DNA of 64,000 bases, from positions 31,617,899 through 31,681,898 of the forward strand of contig CM046845.1 of assembly GCA_025618425.1 (NCBI GenBank). The letters run 5' to 3'. A model generated the notes under the pieces. That model saw nothing but the letters and a program-made list of their open reading frames with translations. It had not been told where the DNA came from and made no database searches. Shown here one piece after another: positions 24,301 to 38,100 of this stretch (position 1 is the stretch's first letter; every line of letters starts with the position of its first letter). A program made the position numbers and the translations under genes. The stretch comes from Heliocidaris tuberculata. Taxonomy: Eukaryota; Echinodermata; Echinoidea; Camarodonta; Echinometridae.

Positions 24301-27300
24301 AGTTCAAGTAAATGCAAAAATGATCCAATCAGGAAAAATTAATTTGATAAGAGAGGATGCTGTGATAAATTAAGCCCTGAATAAATTACAGTGAAGAAAC
24401 CTATTTACATGTACATATTGATGTACTTTATACATTTTTTTCTTTCCTTGCTTGTATTGTCAAATTGTAATTTATGTATCCTTCAGTAAGTATTAATTGT
24501 ATAGAGGCAAAAGTACAAAAAAATATCCATACAAAAATATCTATACAAAAATATGCACCCTTTGATGACAGAGAAAGAAAGAACAAAGACACTTGGTCTG
24601 TTTTTTGTTTTTTTTAAGCTCAGAAAAACACACTATCCTTGAATGTTGAAAAAACATTCATGCATCCTGTTTTGACCTTGATATGTGCTGAAATCATAGT
24701 TGTTATCTTATGATTGCACATAAGTGTATGTTAGTCTTGGATGGCTGCTTCAACTGGTTTTAAAGAATAACGAAGAATGTGAAATTCAATTATTTGTGCA
24801 GAAGATTGAATTGAATTGAATGATTGAATTTTCCTATTCACGGAGATTTATTTATTGAATCTAATATTACTGAGTAAAACTTGTATGTTAGATTGAATGA
24901 TTATTCTCTTTGAAAACATGCAGAGCTCTGTGTCAATATCGCACACAATGTACAATACATCATAACTGATGTTCATACAATGATACAAGACCACAAGTAA
25001 TCAGATATTTGCTAGTGATTGTTACAGGGGCTACACCCAAGCATGAATTGTCACATTGAATGATCTTTATGCGAGTAGAGTTTGTGTCATTGTCTCATAC
25101 AATTTATCATAATTGAAATTCTTACAAGATTTTGATTTTTCTCTTCATGGCGTGGCCCCCATCTATCTCCGTAAACTCCTGACATTAAAGTCACCATCCC
25201 AGTCTTACAGACTTCGTAGTTCCTATGATACCATGCTCCTCAGGTATCCGTTGTATAAGATAAAGATTACCCAAGCAGATTATGCTTTTGTCAATGCTGC
25301 ACCCAAACCTCCCTCCCTCAATTACATGTAGATATGCATCTTCAAAGACATATTAAAAAACCTTGTAAAAACTCACCTGTTTCAGGAAACCTTTACATAG
25401 GCATGTTTTTCTATAACCCGGCCCGATTATAAATCTTGCTCCATACATATGATTTAATACATGTTACCACTAGTTTAATTTCTTCTTTTGTTTTTGTTAT
25501 GCGCAGTTGAGTATATTTATATAGAAATTGCACAGTATAGATTTACAATTATTATTGTTATTATTGATTGTTTACAGGGCTGCAACCAATCGTAAATTGA
25601 AGGAGCAGGTAGCCCTGGAGCTTAGCTTTGTCAACTCCAATCTCCAGCTCCTGAAGGAGGAGCTAGCAGAGCTCAACAGTGACGTGGAGGCCTATCAGAA
25701 TGACAGCTACATGAGGAGTGTTCCTCTCATCCCTCTTGGACTCAAAGAGACCAAGAAACTTGACATGAAAGTCTCCTTCACAGTAAGTTATAAGGATGAT
25801 ATTGCTCATTGAGAGGTAAAAGGATGTTACTGTTAGACTGTACTGAAGTATATGAGTTTAGTGTCTTTGTGACTCTCAGCAGATGATTTTATTCTGTCTT
25901 TGTTTAATGCTTGACATTATGATATAATATCTCTCTTGCATCCACATTGGTAATTACCCTTTAACCTCCGGTAGCTATTATGAATGCACAGTGCTGTTCT
26001 AGGAAAAAAAAAATCTGTCAGGTACCCATTCTATATCAGGGCTAAGATAGATAATTGTAGATAAAATGCCTTTAGAAAGTATTTGAATCCTCATCTTCTG
26101 AATTTAAAATCAAGAGATTTAGCTGCTAGAGAATGGTACTTCCCCGTCTTCATATGCATTATTTGCAAGGAGAACATTTTTTTCTTCTTCTTAATGTATC
26201 AGTCCTTGACTGATGTGCTTGTAATTTGTGTGTAATCTCTTTTGAAAATGATGAACCATTTTGTTAAGCACAAGCATGTTGATGTTAATAATGATAATGA
26301 AATTGGATGGGTTCAAATGATGTGGAGCAAAATACAACAGTGCAGTCATCAAGTGTAATAAATGCCCTCATTATTGAGGTGAACCTTTTATGTGAAAATG
26401 ACTGTTGTGAGCTGTTGCTAGGAGGCCAATTACATGTACGTCAGTGATATCTTATTCGTAATTTATGAAAAACTATTCCATGTATCCCATGCTTGTAATT
26501 TTATGGGCTCTTTAATCAGACAAATGAAATTAAATTTCCATTGTGTGACATTATAAGGAAAATTATATCAATCACCTGAGGATTAAGAATATAGTTTATA
26601 GACATACAAAACAATGTAATGGTGGTGTCACACCTTGGCGTTTTAGCCAGCGTATGCCCGACGTATCAAAATTTCTCTAAAACGTCGGCATACGCTGAAC
26701 TTTGATATTTTTTTTTCAACTCTGGGCGTATACTTAGCGTATTCATAACGAGTTGGACGTATACATAACGTATTAGTAACTTATATAGAACGCTTCGTTA
26801 ACTTATAAGTAACGTATTCCAACAATTGCTTAGCGTATTGCCGGCGTACACAACTTATGCCCAACGATAGCCTAACTTACGCATAGCGCGCGGCAGCGTA
26901 TCGCTGACGATCACGTGTCGTAGCCTATAAAAAGGCTATAAAAAGGCTGCCGCTCGACTATCATAACCGCACTATACATCACCGTATCAACACCACCGCC
27001 ATGCCGAAGAACACTTCGAAGAACGCTGCCAAGAAGTCCCCTGGCCGTGGGCGGGGGCGTGGACGTGTCTTCATGAGTTCTGATGGGTTCCTCCTGTGAA
27101 CCCCATTTTTATATACCAATTCCTCTAAACGTTGTCAATACGCCATTATACGGTAACTGTAAGTTAGAAACACGTTCAGTAAGTTTTGTGATCGTCCGGA
27201 GCACGTCAAATACGTCTTCATACGTCAATATACGTTGGAGTTAAGTTACACATACGTTCAAAGCACGTTACTCATAGGTTAGAAGTAAGTTTTGGGGTAC

Positions 27301-29162
27301 GCTAGACTATATCTCGACGTATTTCGACTTATGAGTAACTTACAAGTAACGTGTGTGAACGTGTGTCAACGATCGCGTAACTTACCTACAACTTATGGCC
27401 CGCGTATGCGGGACGTATGAGCCATACGCTGGCATACGTCGAAAAATTTTGTGCTTGCACAAAATTTTTCGACGACCTCGCCGTATGACGACATATACCA
27501 GCGTGTTTTAGCGTGCTCTTAACGTATGCAAAACTTACCCGTAACGTATTCGACGTACGCCAGCGTATTCGCCAAATTCCTCATACGTCGGGCATACGCT
27601 GGCTAAAACGCCAAGGTGTGACACCACCATAACATACAAGTAAAGAGAAACCTTTTTATTTTATTCATTATCCTGTTCTGTAAAATACTTTTTTCTCATC
27701 CTTTGGTAATTTTTTTTTTTTGGGGGGGGGGTGGTGTAGCTTACTGTGTATTTGAATTATTTTTAAGGTGATAAATTTTCCAGAAAATCTTGTGTATTAA
27801 AAGGAACACATCTGTTCATTCAGTATTTTCACTTCAATTCACTATGGAGTTGATGCTTCTATGAGTAAATATGTTGTCATTTATTATTTTTACAGGACTA
27901 TATCCTAGAACACTACAGCGCAGATGGAGACAAATATCAGAATGAAATCAAAGAATTTGGAGAACTCAGACAGGTAAGAAGACACATTATTCAGGTGGAA
28001 TTTTCCCACTGAACGAGTCATGTAAAAAGGTATAGCAAATTTAACCTATTGCGTACGGGAATTGGGTGGTTCCTGTATTAAGTCTATGGGAATGAGAGAA
28101 TTCAGTAGTCAGTGGGTTTAACAAAAGCAGAGTGAATGTATTAAAGTCAGAATGAAATTGTATTTTTTGAAAAGCAGAATTGAGTAGAATGTGTTATGAA
28201 CATCCTTTTGAAGTTAATGTTCTGTTAATCACATTTCCTCCAAATTTGTTGTAATTGAAGCTCTTTAAGAAATAATTTATTGCAAAAATATTTCAATCAA
28301 ATAATGCACTTCCAAAGTAGATGATTTATACTTTTTTCTTTATGTACTAAAATGAGTATTTCAGAATTCTGTTTTGAAATATGATGAGGTGGAAGTTGAT
28401 GAATATTAAGAAAGAAACAAGAAAAGAATAGTGATATAATTGCAAAGATTAGTGGTTTTCTCAGAGGTTGGCCAACATTGGACAAAAATAAGAATATGCA
28501 CCATGCTGTTTGTAGGTAATGATTACATCCTAAATGAATTACATCCATCTCTTTCCTGTCCGTTTTGCAGTCGATACGAACCCCAAAGAGAAACGAGGAA
28601 GGAGTAGAACTGTTACTAGAGTACTACAATCAGCTTTATTTCATTGAGAATCGATTCTTCCCTCCAGATAGAAACCTAGGTGTTTACTTCCATTGGTAAG
28701 TCTGTCTTAAAATAGATGGCTAATTTGATATAGCTCTCAGCTTTCTTTCTCTCTGTCTGTATATTTCTCTTCTCTTCTATCTCACTCTCTTCTCTCTCAC
28801 TCCCTTTTCTCTCTCTTTCATTTGTGTGTTCTCTAATTTTTATAGCCTCTGAATTTTTCATCCAGAGTTGCCTTGATTTGTCTCATTTCAAAGCAGTATA
28901 CCCTTTTTAGCAACCTCATTATTTCTTCTGGGTCACTATATACATGTATATCTCTCATGATCTTCTCTTGCTTTTCCATTTATACCTATATTTTCTCCCT
29001 GCCTTTCTCACTCTTATTTTATCACTCTCTCTCTTTCTTTTTATCTCTCTCTTTCCCTTTCTCTGTCTCTGTCACTGTAAAATATGTTACCCTTTTGCTG
29101 TATGCATATACACCTATCCCTCTCATTCCTCTTATTGTTTTATGTATTTCTCTCTCCCACCT

Positions 29163-29198
<36 letters not shown>

Positions 29199-32100
29199 TA
29201 AGGCTTACGTTGTATGTCTTCTTCTCTTGCTGTGTACACAATGCCCATGTATTTTACATTCACCCCTTTTCACTATTCCATCCTTCCTTCCTCTAAAGAC
29301 AGACCACATACCCTGCATCCCTATTTCTACATGGAGCCCCATTTGTTTCCCAGGCTCATTCAGTTTTCATGAGAAACCCTTATGTCCCATTCTTCATTGT
29401 GAGAGTGCAAATATATAAACTCCTGAATTCTATGACATATATTTTCATTGTATGCATTATATACAAACAGGAGACTCCAGCATGTCTTGGTACATGATGT
29501 GGCATATGTATTGTGTAATAGAATGCATACATCATTTATTGATCTAAGTGACGGAAATGTTGGCTTTCAAGTACTTCCTCCTTTGCATCAACATTTTCCT
29601 ATTTGAATAGAAGCTACTGTAGATGTATTTGATGTTGTTCAATCGGAAGTCCATTTATCTTGAAATTGAAGTACATGTAGACCAATATGCATTTCCTACT
29701 TTCTTTCAAAATATAACATATTCATGAATAGGAATTTTCTAAAGATAAAATGTTTTGATGAATAATTCATTTGATAAAAATGAAAGATTTTTAGGATAAA
29801 TATTTGTAAAGATATTGTATATTAAAGAATTAGAGTTTTATGAAAATACAACATCTATAATTTCAGTATTCATATAGATATATTTGTGAACAAAATTTAT
29901 AAAAGCAAACTAAAACATTACTTTATAGCCACATATCATTTTTTGGGGGGTAAAATTTATTTTAAATCGAGATCGTTTTGTACTGAATGTGGAGCTAAAA
30001 ATAGCTATTAATCATTCTAATACAAATAAGGAAGAAGAAAAGAGATTCTGTGATCATGAAGAATATTCCACATAGTACATCATGAATGTGTGTTTTGCAT
30101 GTACTCTGTAGTGCTTTTTCATTTGAGATTATCTTGTATGCCTACACAATTAGATCGCAAAATTTATGCTCTGTAATTAAGGCTGAACATAGTCAACGCC
30201 TTCATTATATTTAGACAATTGATAAAATCTAAAGGCAAATTACTTCATGAGAAAGATGCACTGACCTAAGTGGTAATGAAGTCTAGATTTGAAGATTATG
30301 GAATGGGTGTCATAAAACAGTTCAGCCTCAGTGTACTTCAAGCCTTGAGCATTTTTGAAAACTTGCCAAAGTTTTGTGTTGCCTGCAAATCATTAAACCC
30401 AAACAAAAGAACAACAATTTGTCCTCTGTGTTGCAATTTGATGAACTTTTTTGTTTGTCCATTTGGATTTACATTTTAAGGAAGAGAAAAAAAAACTATT
30501 CAGATTAATTCTAACATACTGCAAAAGATTTTGCTCAATTTGCTGTAGAGGTTACAGCTAAATCTTAAGGGATGTATTGTATTATTCCTTTTGTGAAAAT
30601 GCACAATGTAAAAGAACAATTTGCATTTTGTTATTGTGTTGCACTGTATATTTTTAGACACTTCTCTTGAGGGAGTTCTTTGCTTTGCATCCAAACCTGT
30701 AAACAGCCTGTAGAAAGTAGATCCTTTCAGAATAATGCATTGTAAAGGGCAGTCAGTATTTGTATTTGCACAACTCAAGAGTAGGGTCGAGAATACTGCG
30801 TGCCTGGGATAGTGGAGAATATACAGTATTATAGGAGATTTTAAATTATATGTGAAACATATCAAGATTCTGTGTGTTGATTTGTGATTACAAAAATGCT
30901 TCTTTTGATTAAAAATCAGTCTTGTTTTTTGTGCCAATGCACATGTGCATCATATAACATACCCTTATGGTTATCTGCTTATTGTACAGAGTCTACAGAC
31001 AGTTTACTTATTTTATCACTTGCATCAATTCAATTGTAACCATTTTCATTATCTTTTCTTCAATCACGCAATATTCACAACCCCAAATTTGATCAAATCA
31101 TGGTCACTTTATGGATCACATGAATCAAACATGGTTTGCTAATATGTCAGCCTACTATTCTTCTGCCAATCTGCATTGTACACCAGTTGGTAAATGCTTC
31201 TCTGTGTTGTTCTACTTAGATACCAGTTGATCTTTCTTAGGGTTCTTTGTTAGGGTCATACAGTAGGTAGAAAGGGGCAGAGGTGAGCCCCCCTGTGTCC
31301 ATTGTGATGGCATCTTTTGGATAATCCAATTGTATGTATATACAATGATGTGTAATACACCTGTCATGTAGCTCAATTTATCTCTGCAACTGGTAGTAGA
31401 ATCGACAAGTTGATGCAGAACATATTTAATGGTGTTATTTATTGAAAGGAAAGTTCTTCTGATAGGGAAGGTACTACGGTTGTTCTCTCAGTGAGCTGAA
31501 ATTGAAACAAATCATGTAAATCCTAACATTTTGAAAAAAAAGTTAAATTGATATTTTAAAAGTAGGACAATGGTTGGAAGTTTCAAAAGTTATGTGGCCT
31601 TTATATAAGTGTGTCATTGCTATTTGAGAGGATATTTGTGCAGTCATGTTTAGTTTACAGCAAGTTATAAAAATAGATATTTCTTCTCTAAAAATTGATG
31701 GGATGCAGTGTTATTGTAGCCTTAAACATTGTTGTGACAGGGACTAAAATAAATTCCCATGAATAAAGAAAATATAGGCCTGGATAGGGAAGGCTATAGC
31801 CTTGCATTACTTTCCTTTTGATAGTGAACCTGAATGCTGATATCAGTAGTCGAACTAGAGTTTTGAAGGACAAATTGGGGTAAATGATATATGCACATAA
31901 AGCTGTTTTGCACAACTACCCACTGACTCCAACATTAACTATATGCAGAACAATTCATTTGATATTCCCACATAGTTTTGGACCGCATTGATTTTTAAAA
32001 AAATTATGACAAGTACCTAAGGCCTTTGGGAATATTATTATATGACTGCATTGTAATTAGACCTTGAATCACATGAGGGGAATATTAGTGTAGAAAAAAA

Positions 32101-35100
32101 CCTTGTATAAATAAACTCAGGCGATGACCATATGATGAGAGGGATTTACATACTCATTTGATAACTCATTTAGGAATACAAATACTTTATATTACAGGCT
32201 AGAAGATTGTTTACAAGTAGATTATATATGCTACATCTCTGCTTTGCTTGAAGTACGGTGTAGTATCTGAGTGGAAAACAATTATGTGTTTAGAAATGGC
32301 TTCTCTGTATAGCCTGAGACAGCAAGAGTCTTTTGATGACCGTAGTTTGTCATCGTATTCAAACCCCACTTCAAGCTTGGCAATACTTCCATTTTCTCTC
32401 AACCTTAACACCATTGGGGTAAACCCTTCTCTAAAGATTGCAGAGACAATAGTGGACTATTGTTAAAAGAAAAGTAAATGAAGGGATGGACAATTGACCA
32501 CTCTCTGTGGCTGGCTCACAATAGGAGAGTAAACCAAGCTGAAAAGATTTCTTCTGTCTAGTTTGTAAAGAGAGAGACAATAGAAGACTGGGGCTGATGG
32601 TAGACTTATGAAAAGAGTCTTTGAAAGGAACCTTTTGGTGTGAATGGTTGACTATTGTGTCAGGGCAAATCTTTGGATTATGCAGCTGACCAGTCCAAGT
32701 AATGAATTATGATGACCCATGTCTGTGTATTGTGTGTACTCACCAAAGTAAATACGGGAACATGAAAGAATACTAAAGACATCAGATAGAATGTTTTTAT
32801 TATGCCTCTTTTTTGCTTTTTCTGTCTGTTCTTCTGCTCTTTCCTGTCTTTGGTGTTTAGTAATCTCTTCTCCATTTCATTCTCATGTTTTCTTCTTTTT
32901 GAAGATCTAGAGCTACATGTATGATTTGATGAAGACTATTTTACATGGAGGTTACTTGTACATTTCTAGGATTAGGCTTTACTTGCATAGTTGAATTATT
33001 ATTTTGATTATGCATTCATGCAATTGAATTTGAAGTAAGCATTCTAAGGAATTGGAAATAGGAATATGTTTTGTCTGTAAAAACAGGTACATGCCTTGAA
33101 GATTTGTTCCTATATAATAATATACATGTGTAAGTCAGGTTGTTACTTCAATAAAGATAAGATGTACTTTATCAGTTCAGACAGCTACAAGTCCATGCCG
33201 CCATGTCATAATACCTATGTACTTTTATGGATAAGGTGGTTATGTAATAACTTGTCATACACATCTTGATAGAGGAGAACTAATTGACAGCTATATCAAT
33301 TAATCATCCCCCAGAGACGCTATTATTAGATCTTTAATTGTTTGGATTGAGGGCTGCCAAGAGATGATTTGGATCAGACTAATGCACCAGAGCAGACGCT
33401 CCACAATTGCTACTTTGTATAGTCAGCAGATATTCGTGTTGATTATCATTGTATTTAAAATGCGTTGCAGGTTACATGTTTTTCTTTGGGAGGGGGGGGG
33501 GGGGGGAGAGGAGGGGTTGTATTTAGAAATATACATTTTTTTTTAATTCATCTTAGCTTCCTTTTTTTAAACTGAGTGTGGTGTTGGATATTTCTTATTT
33601 GTGAGACCAGCAATCTACCCATACAATAAACAACACATTGTTCTAAATGACCAGATCATAGCATGGGTGGGCATTGGTGATTTTGCTCCTGCAGCTACTG
33701 AAATGCCTCTGTAGCTCCATGGTTGGCCTAAACAATGCTTTCATTGGGATGAAACTTTTGTTAAGAATTTGAAGTGCGTCCCAGGAGGAAAATATAATTT
33801 TAAAGGAACCAGCTTTACCCTTTAATGAGTGGTGACACCACCGATACTTGCACTCAAGTTCAACTTTCAATTTCTCAAGAATGTTCACTCCTGTCACACT
33901 GTGAGATTTGTCTTGGAAGGCATCGCCATCTTTAAATAGAATTGCAGCCATTGTGTGGTTCCTTTTCAAACATTCTACTTTTGCATATGTGTCACTCTTC
34001 GTGAATTTCTCATGAAACACATGAACACTGTGACTGTACTGTACCACAGGCTAGAAGAATGAGAGAGTTAAATACAACATGAGCAGTCCATGTCCTGTGT
34101 AGTGCATTAATATATCGATGGTGGGGCGACAAAACCACATATTTCAAAAAAGTTAAATGTTCAGGAGAGTTAAAAAAACATGGCTGCCATAACACTAAGA
34201 AATGGGATTGTCTTCCCTTTGACATGCCACAGTGGCTTCATTTTTGGAGTAAGAGAGCTGGGATTTGGACATCACTTGACTGATTATCTGAAGATTAACA
34301 CAAAAAAGTAGTTTCCCCAAAATTTGAGATTCAAGGTTTTATCACCCCACCGATGATATGTATGTCCATGGATCTTTTGGGATTGATGGAAGCGAGTTTA
34401 GATGCTAAAGACATTTCATCTGCAATTCAAGCTTCTGAAACCATTAACTCTTGCCTTAAGAAGTTGATGAAAGTAAATCAACAGATTTCTGCTTTGCATT
34501 TTGTGATGTAATGGGATCTTCCAACTTATGCTGCCCAATTCAAACACTGTAATTGGAGACGCTATTTATAGCCACCTTCCTCCAGCTACAATTATAAAAC
34601 AAACTATTTTCTATTTTGATGTGTTTTTTTTTTTAAACAGGATCCAGTGCTACTAAATATACAATAAGAATTCCCAGTAAAAATTGGCAACACAATTTAC
34701 AGTAGTCTTATACCATCAGTGTATGTGTGTTGAGTTCATGTTTGCAGTGCGGGCTGAAGTGTGCAATGGTTATTTACTTTGTGGGCTGGCATATTGTTCA
34801 TTGTTTGCATAACTCTGCTTTTTTAATGAAGAAAATTGATTTTTAGGGAAGGTAAAGATATGAGACTGTACAGTAGATAAGCAGCTATGTACCTGCATGT
34901 AGCGCATTTTAGTTAACCAAAATCATGTGATTTCCATCAAATGTAAATTACAGTGTCAGATTTGATTTCTGCATTTTTTGTATTTGAATGGGACTTTTGA
35001 ATTTTTATTATTCATATTTTGGTATGTACAGTTTATGAATGTAAACATTGATGTTTGATGAGGTTAAATTTTTATCTTTCATTTAAATTAACTCAAACAG

Positions 35101-38100
35101 TCGATGGCTCTGCTGCCAAGTTATCAGTTACGGTTACATTATATTATTAAAACTGACACCAGGTTGTGTTTGATGATGAATAGAACGATAACCCTGAAAA
35201 TATCAGCATAAAGAATTATTTTTAAAAAAACATCAAAGCTCTGAGTAAAGTTGACAGCAACATCCCAGTAAATATTATTTAAAATCATTTGATTTTTATA
35301 TATTCTTGTAGATTAGGACAAAAATTTATTAAGCCCAAATTACATGATAGAGACTTTTTTTCCATCAGTTTGAAATTTCTACATGGACTTGAAAATCTAT
35401 TTTACTCATTTCAGATTTTACAGCTGTTTCCTTCAGATGCTAAATTTTTTTGATTTCAGTACTGAGTGGTATAAATTGTCTAAATAGCTGTTTCAAGAGA
35501 AAAACTCATTTGGTACCATGAAACTAGTGATTAGAGTTTTGACTGGAATTCATCTTAACGAGACCTGATTTATTAGGTTTCTTCACAATAAAGCCTTTCT
35601 GATCTGTGGATCCAATTAGATATATACACTTGCCAAAAGAGATAGAGCATTTGAGAAGATTCAGAGATTGAGAATACATGTTTCAGTAACGTACATTTAC
35701 CAGATGTACATGTATTGCAAATGCCCATGCTATAAATAGGAGAAGGCAGCCTTATAAATACTTATTTTTCTCTGTTGATTCTTTTCAATTTTCCATAAAA
35801 GACATGTTCTGAAAAAGAAATAGTGGGATGCTACATGTATTTAGAGGCCTGTGAAGGGTGTTCCAGCAGTTGTTGGCGCTGGATTATCATGTATACATTG
35901 GGCATAGAAAGAAAGACATGTTGACTCCATTATAAAATGTATTTAGCCTTTAATGATATTGATGTACGTGTAAGTTTTATTACAGAGAAGACTATTTCTT
36001 GCCCATGTCTGAGGATAAAACAAAATAATGTCAAGTAAATATTCACTAAAATCTATGCAAGTACAGGTAGTCAGTTTTGAAAATTATGTTTGCAGGGAGA
36101 TAAATTTTGGCTGATCATTTTTACGAGTTTTAAGGAAAGTATGCCTTCCTCATCTTCATCTTTTCAAGTTTTCCATCCTACGATCTTCACCCCCTTATGT
36201 GCCTGTTTGCATGAGGTTTATTACAGCTGGTGATTATATCCCATATAACTCAAACGCCTCTGCACAAAGTGATCGTGACATGGAAATAAACGACCCAAAT
36301 TAGCAGAAATGCGAAGGCAGCATGTTGCTTAGATGTAATGGCTTCTTCCCATGGATGATCTCCTGCAATAGTTGAGAAAAGAGTCTGATATGCTGAGAGC
36401 TTCTTGATGTATGTTACTTTCTTTCTAGTCCATTTTCAAAAGTATCTTTTTATATTAATGATGAAAGATATTCTGATTTTATATGGTCTGGTAAATTTCA
36501 GTGATCTCCTGTAATGTCTAAGAAACATATCTTACCAAGGAGGCCTGCAGGCAACTCATTGATCTGACAAGCAGAGTTTCTTGATCTCTGTTACAGATAT
36601 GGTAGTCGTCTTTCTGGTTTATTTCCAACAGTGTCTTTTATATCTATATGATGAAAGATTAACCTACACATTTTCTTTGATTTGTTATATGTCAGTGATC
36701 TCATTAATAGCCAATTAACATATCTGAGAAGTAGAGAATTTCTTGATGTAATTCCTGTGTTACAGGTAGCCAATATACTCATTTTCCAACAGGGTCTAAT
36801 CTTTTCTATATAGTAAGAGATTAACCTACCAGTTTTCTTTGATCTGGTACATATCAATACGTGGGTGAGTCAGCTATTTCTCACGTTTGGCTTTCACAGA
36901 AGAAAAACCAGTCATGCTAAAGTGACCATGAATAGACGAAGGAGTAGAAAAACAAATTATTTAGGAGACAAGTGCTTGTTTTTCTCAAATCATAATTAAC
37001 ATAATAACACAAGTTTGAAAGTGCAAGGTTTTCTCTTGGCAAAGTGACGTGTTGGGGTAGCAGGAGTATTGTCTTTGCCAAGTATACGTAGTCCTATCAT
37101 GTCATATGAAAGGAAATTGAATTCACTTTGTATGTGCCAACAGTCCCAGATAACTTAATCAGGGACCTGTTACAAATATGTCAAAGATATTCATTTCATC
37201 ATGATCTGAATCTATGTATTATTGGAACATTACTATATTGCAAAGGCAAAAGTTTGCCTTTAAAGCATGTCTGTTTAGAAACGATGTTACTTGCTAGTTT
37301 CACATATAATACTGTATAAAAGTATTTCTGAAAATGTTTTAGCATACCATTAAAGGGAAATCCAACCTTAATAGCAAGTTGTTCTGAAAGAAAGAGGAAA
37401 AATCAGAGAAGCAGATTGGTGGAAGTTTGAACGAAATCGGACAAGCAATAAAAAAGTTATGAATTTTTGAAGGTTGTAATCACTATGCATATGGGAATTT
37501 CAAATTGGCCGAATAGGTAATGTCACTGTGATGTAGCTGTGGACAACTCCCCCATTCGCTCTAACACACAAAATGACTAAAATGTCACTTTTTTTCAAAA
37601 TGCATTACGCAGTAGGATCTTTTCGTTCATGAGGACCTATAAAAATATGCTATCTCCAAGATATTTTGAGTACTGCCCCGAGGGTAAAAGCGCCTCAAAG
37701 AAAACCGCAAATTAATGATATTTTTGTGTACGACAAATGGGACAGTTGTCCACAAAAATGTCACAACTGACTCACCAAATTGCCAATTTGAGATTCACAT
37801 AGCTGTAGTGATCTCATTTTTTTAAACATCCATAACTTTCTTAGTCCTTGTCCGATTTCTTTCAAACTTTCACCATTCTGTTTTTCTTATTTTTCTACTT
37901 TCACACAAATCATCTTATTACCAAGGTTGGATTGCCCTTTAAGTCCATTAACAAGTATTAAAACAGTGGGTCCGTGATTTAACAATTTTTTTCTTTTTTG
38001 GGGGGGGGGGAGGGGAGGGGGAGGGGGTGGTAGTCAATATCACTTTCAAGATGCATAAATCCTCAAAAGTGAATTACGTATTTAACAAGTATTCAAGCTC

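Larger units (their letters stand above)
16004..25577 (+). other. rhophilin intron 2
   Basis: About 9.6 kb. It contains a TTAA MITE (16062-16438), a short hairpin (17505-17546), an 84-bp inverted pair (17849-17932 / 18550-18633), a TA-flanked MITE (19559-19764), a LINE remnant (25113-25400), a poly-G run near 24246 and many TACATGTA palindromes. No additional exon recognised. Confidence 0.7.
26620..27629. mobile_element. 1,010-bp foldback element, TAA target duplication, 47-bp perfect ends
   Basis: The first 47 bases are an exact reverse complement of the last 47 (they begin TGGTGGTGTCACACCTTGGC). TAA flanks both sides (26617-26619 and 27630-27632), a PIF/Harbinger-type target duplication. 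The interior is saturated with short variants of AACGTAT/ATACGTT and AACTTA. It also contains a perfect 17-bp-arm hairpin (27438-27454 / 27457-27473), two TATAAAAAG motifs and a short ORF. It is clearly more GC- and CpG-rich than the surrounding intron, and the intact ends suggest a fairly young insertion. Confidence 0.93.
25783..27895 (+). other. rhophilin intron 3
   Basis: About 2.1 kb, nearly half occupied by a 1,010-bp foldback element (26620-27629). A T/G-rich run lies near 27710-27732. Confidence 0.7.

Noticed and set aside
28873..29418. 181-codon open frame on the plus strand
   Set aside because: Lies in the pyrimidine-rich (TC)n tract; translation is Leu/Ser/Phe low complexity with no domain. 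Lack of stops is explained by composition.
30500..30937. 145-codon open frame on the minus strand
   Set aside because: Irregular composition, no motif; consistent with chance in AT-rich intron.
33643..34047. 134-codon open frame on the minus strand
   Set aside because: No recognisable domain, signal or splice context, and inside a rhophilin intron. It could be an old transposon fragment, but I cannot support it.
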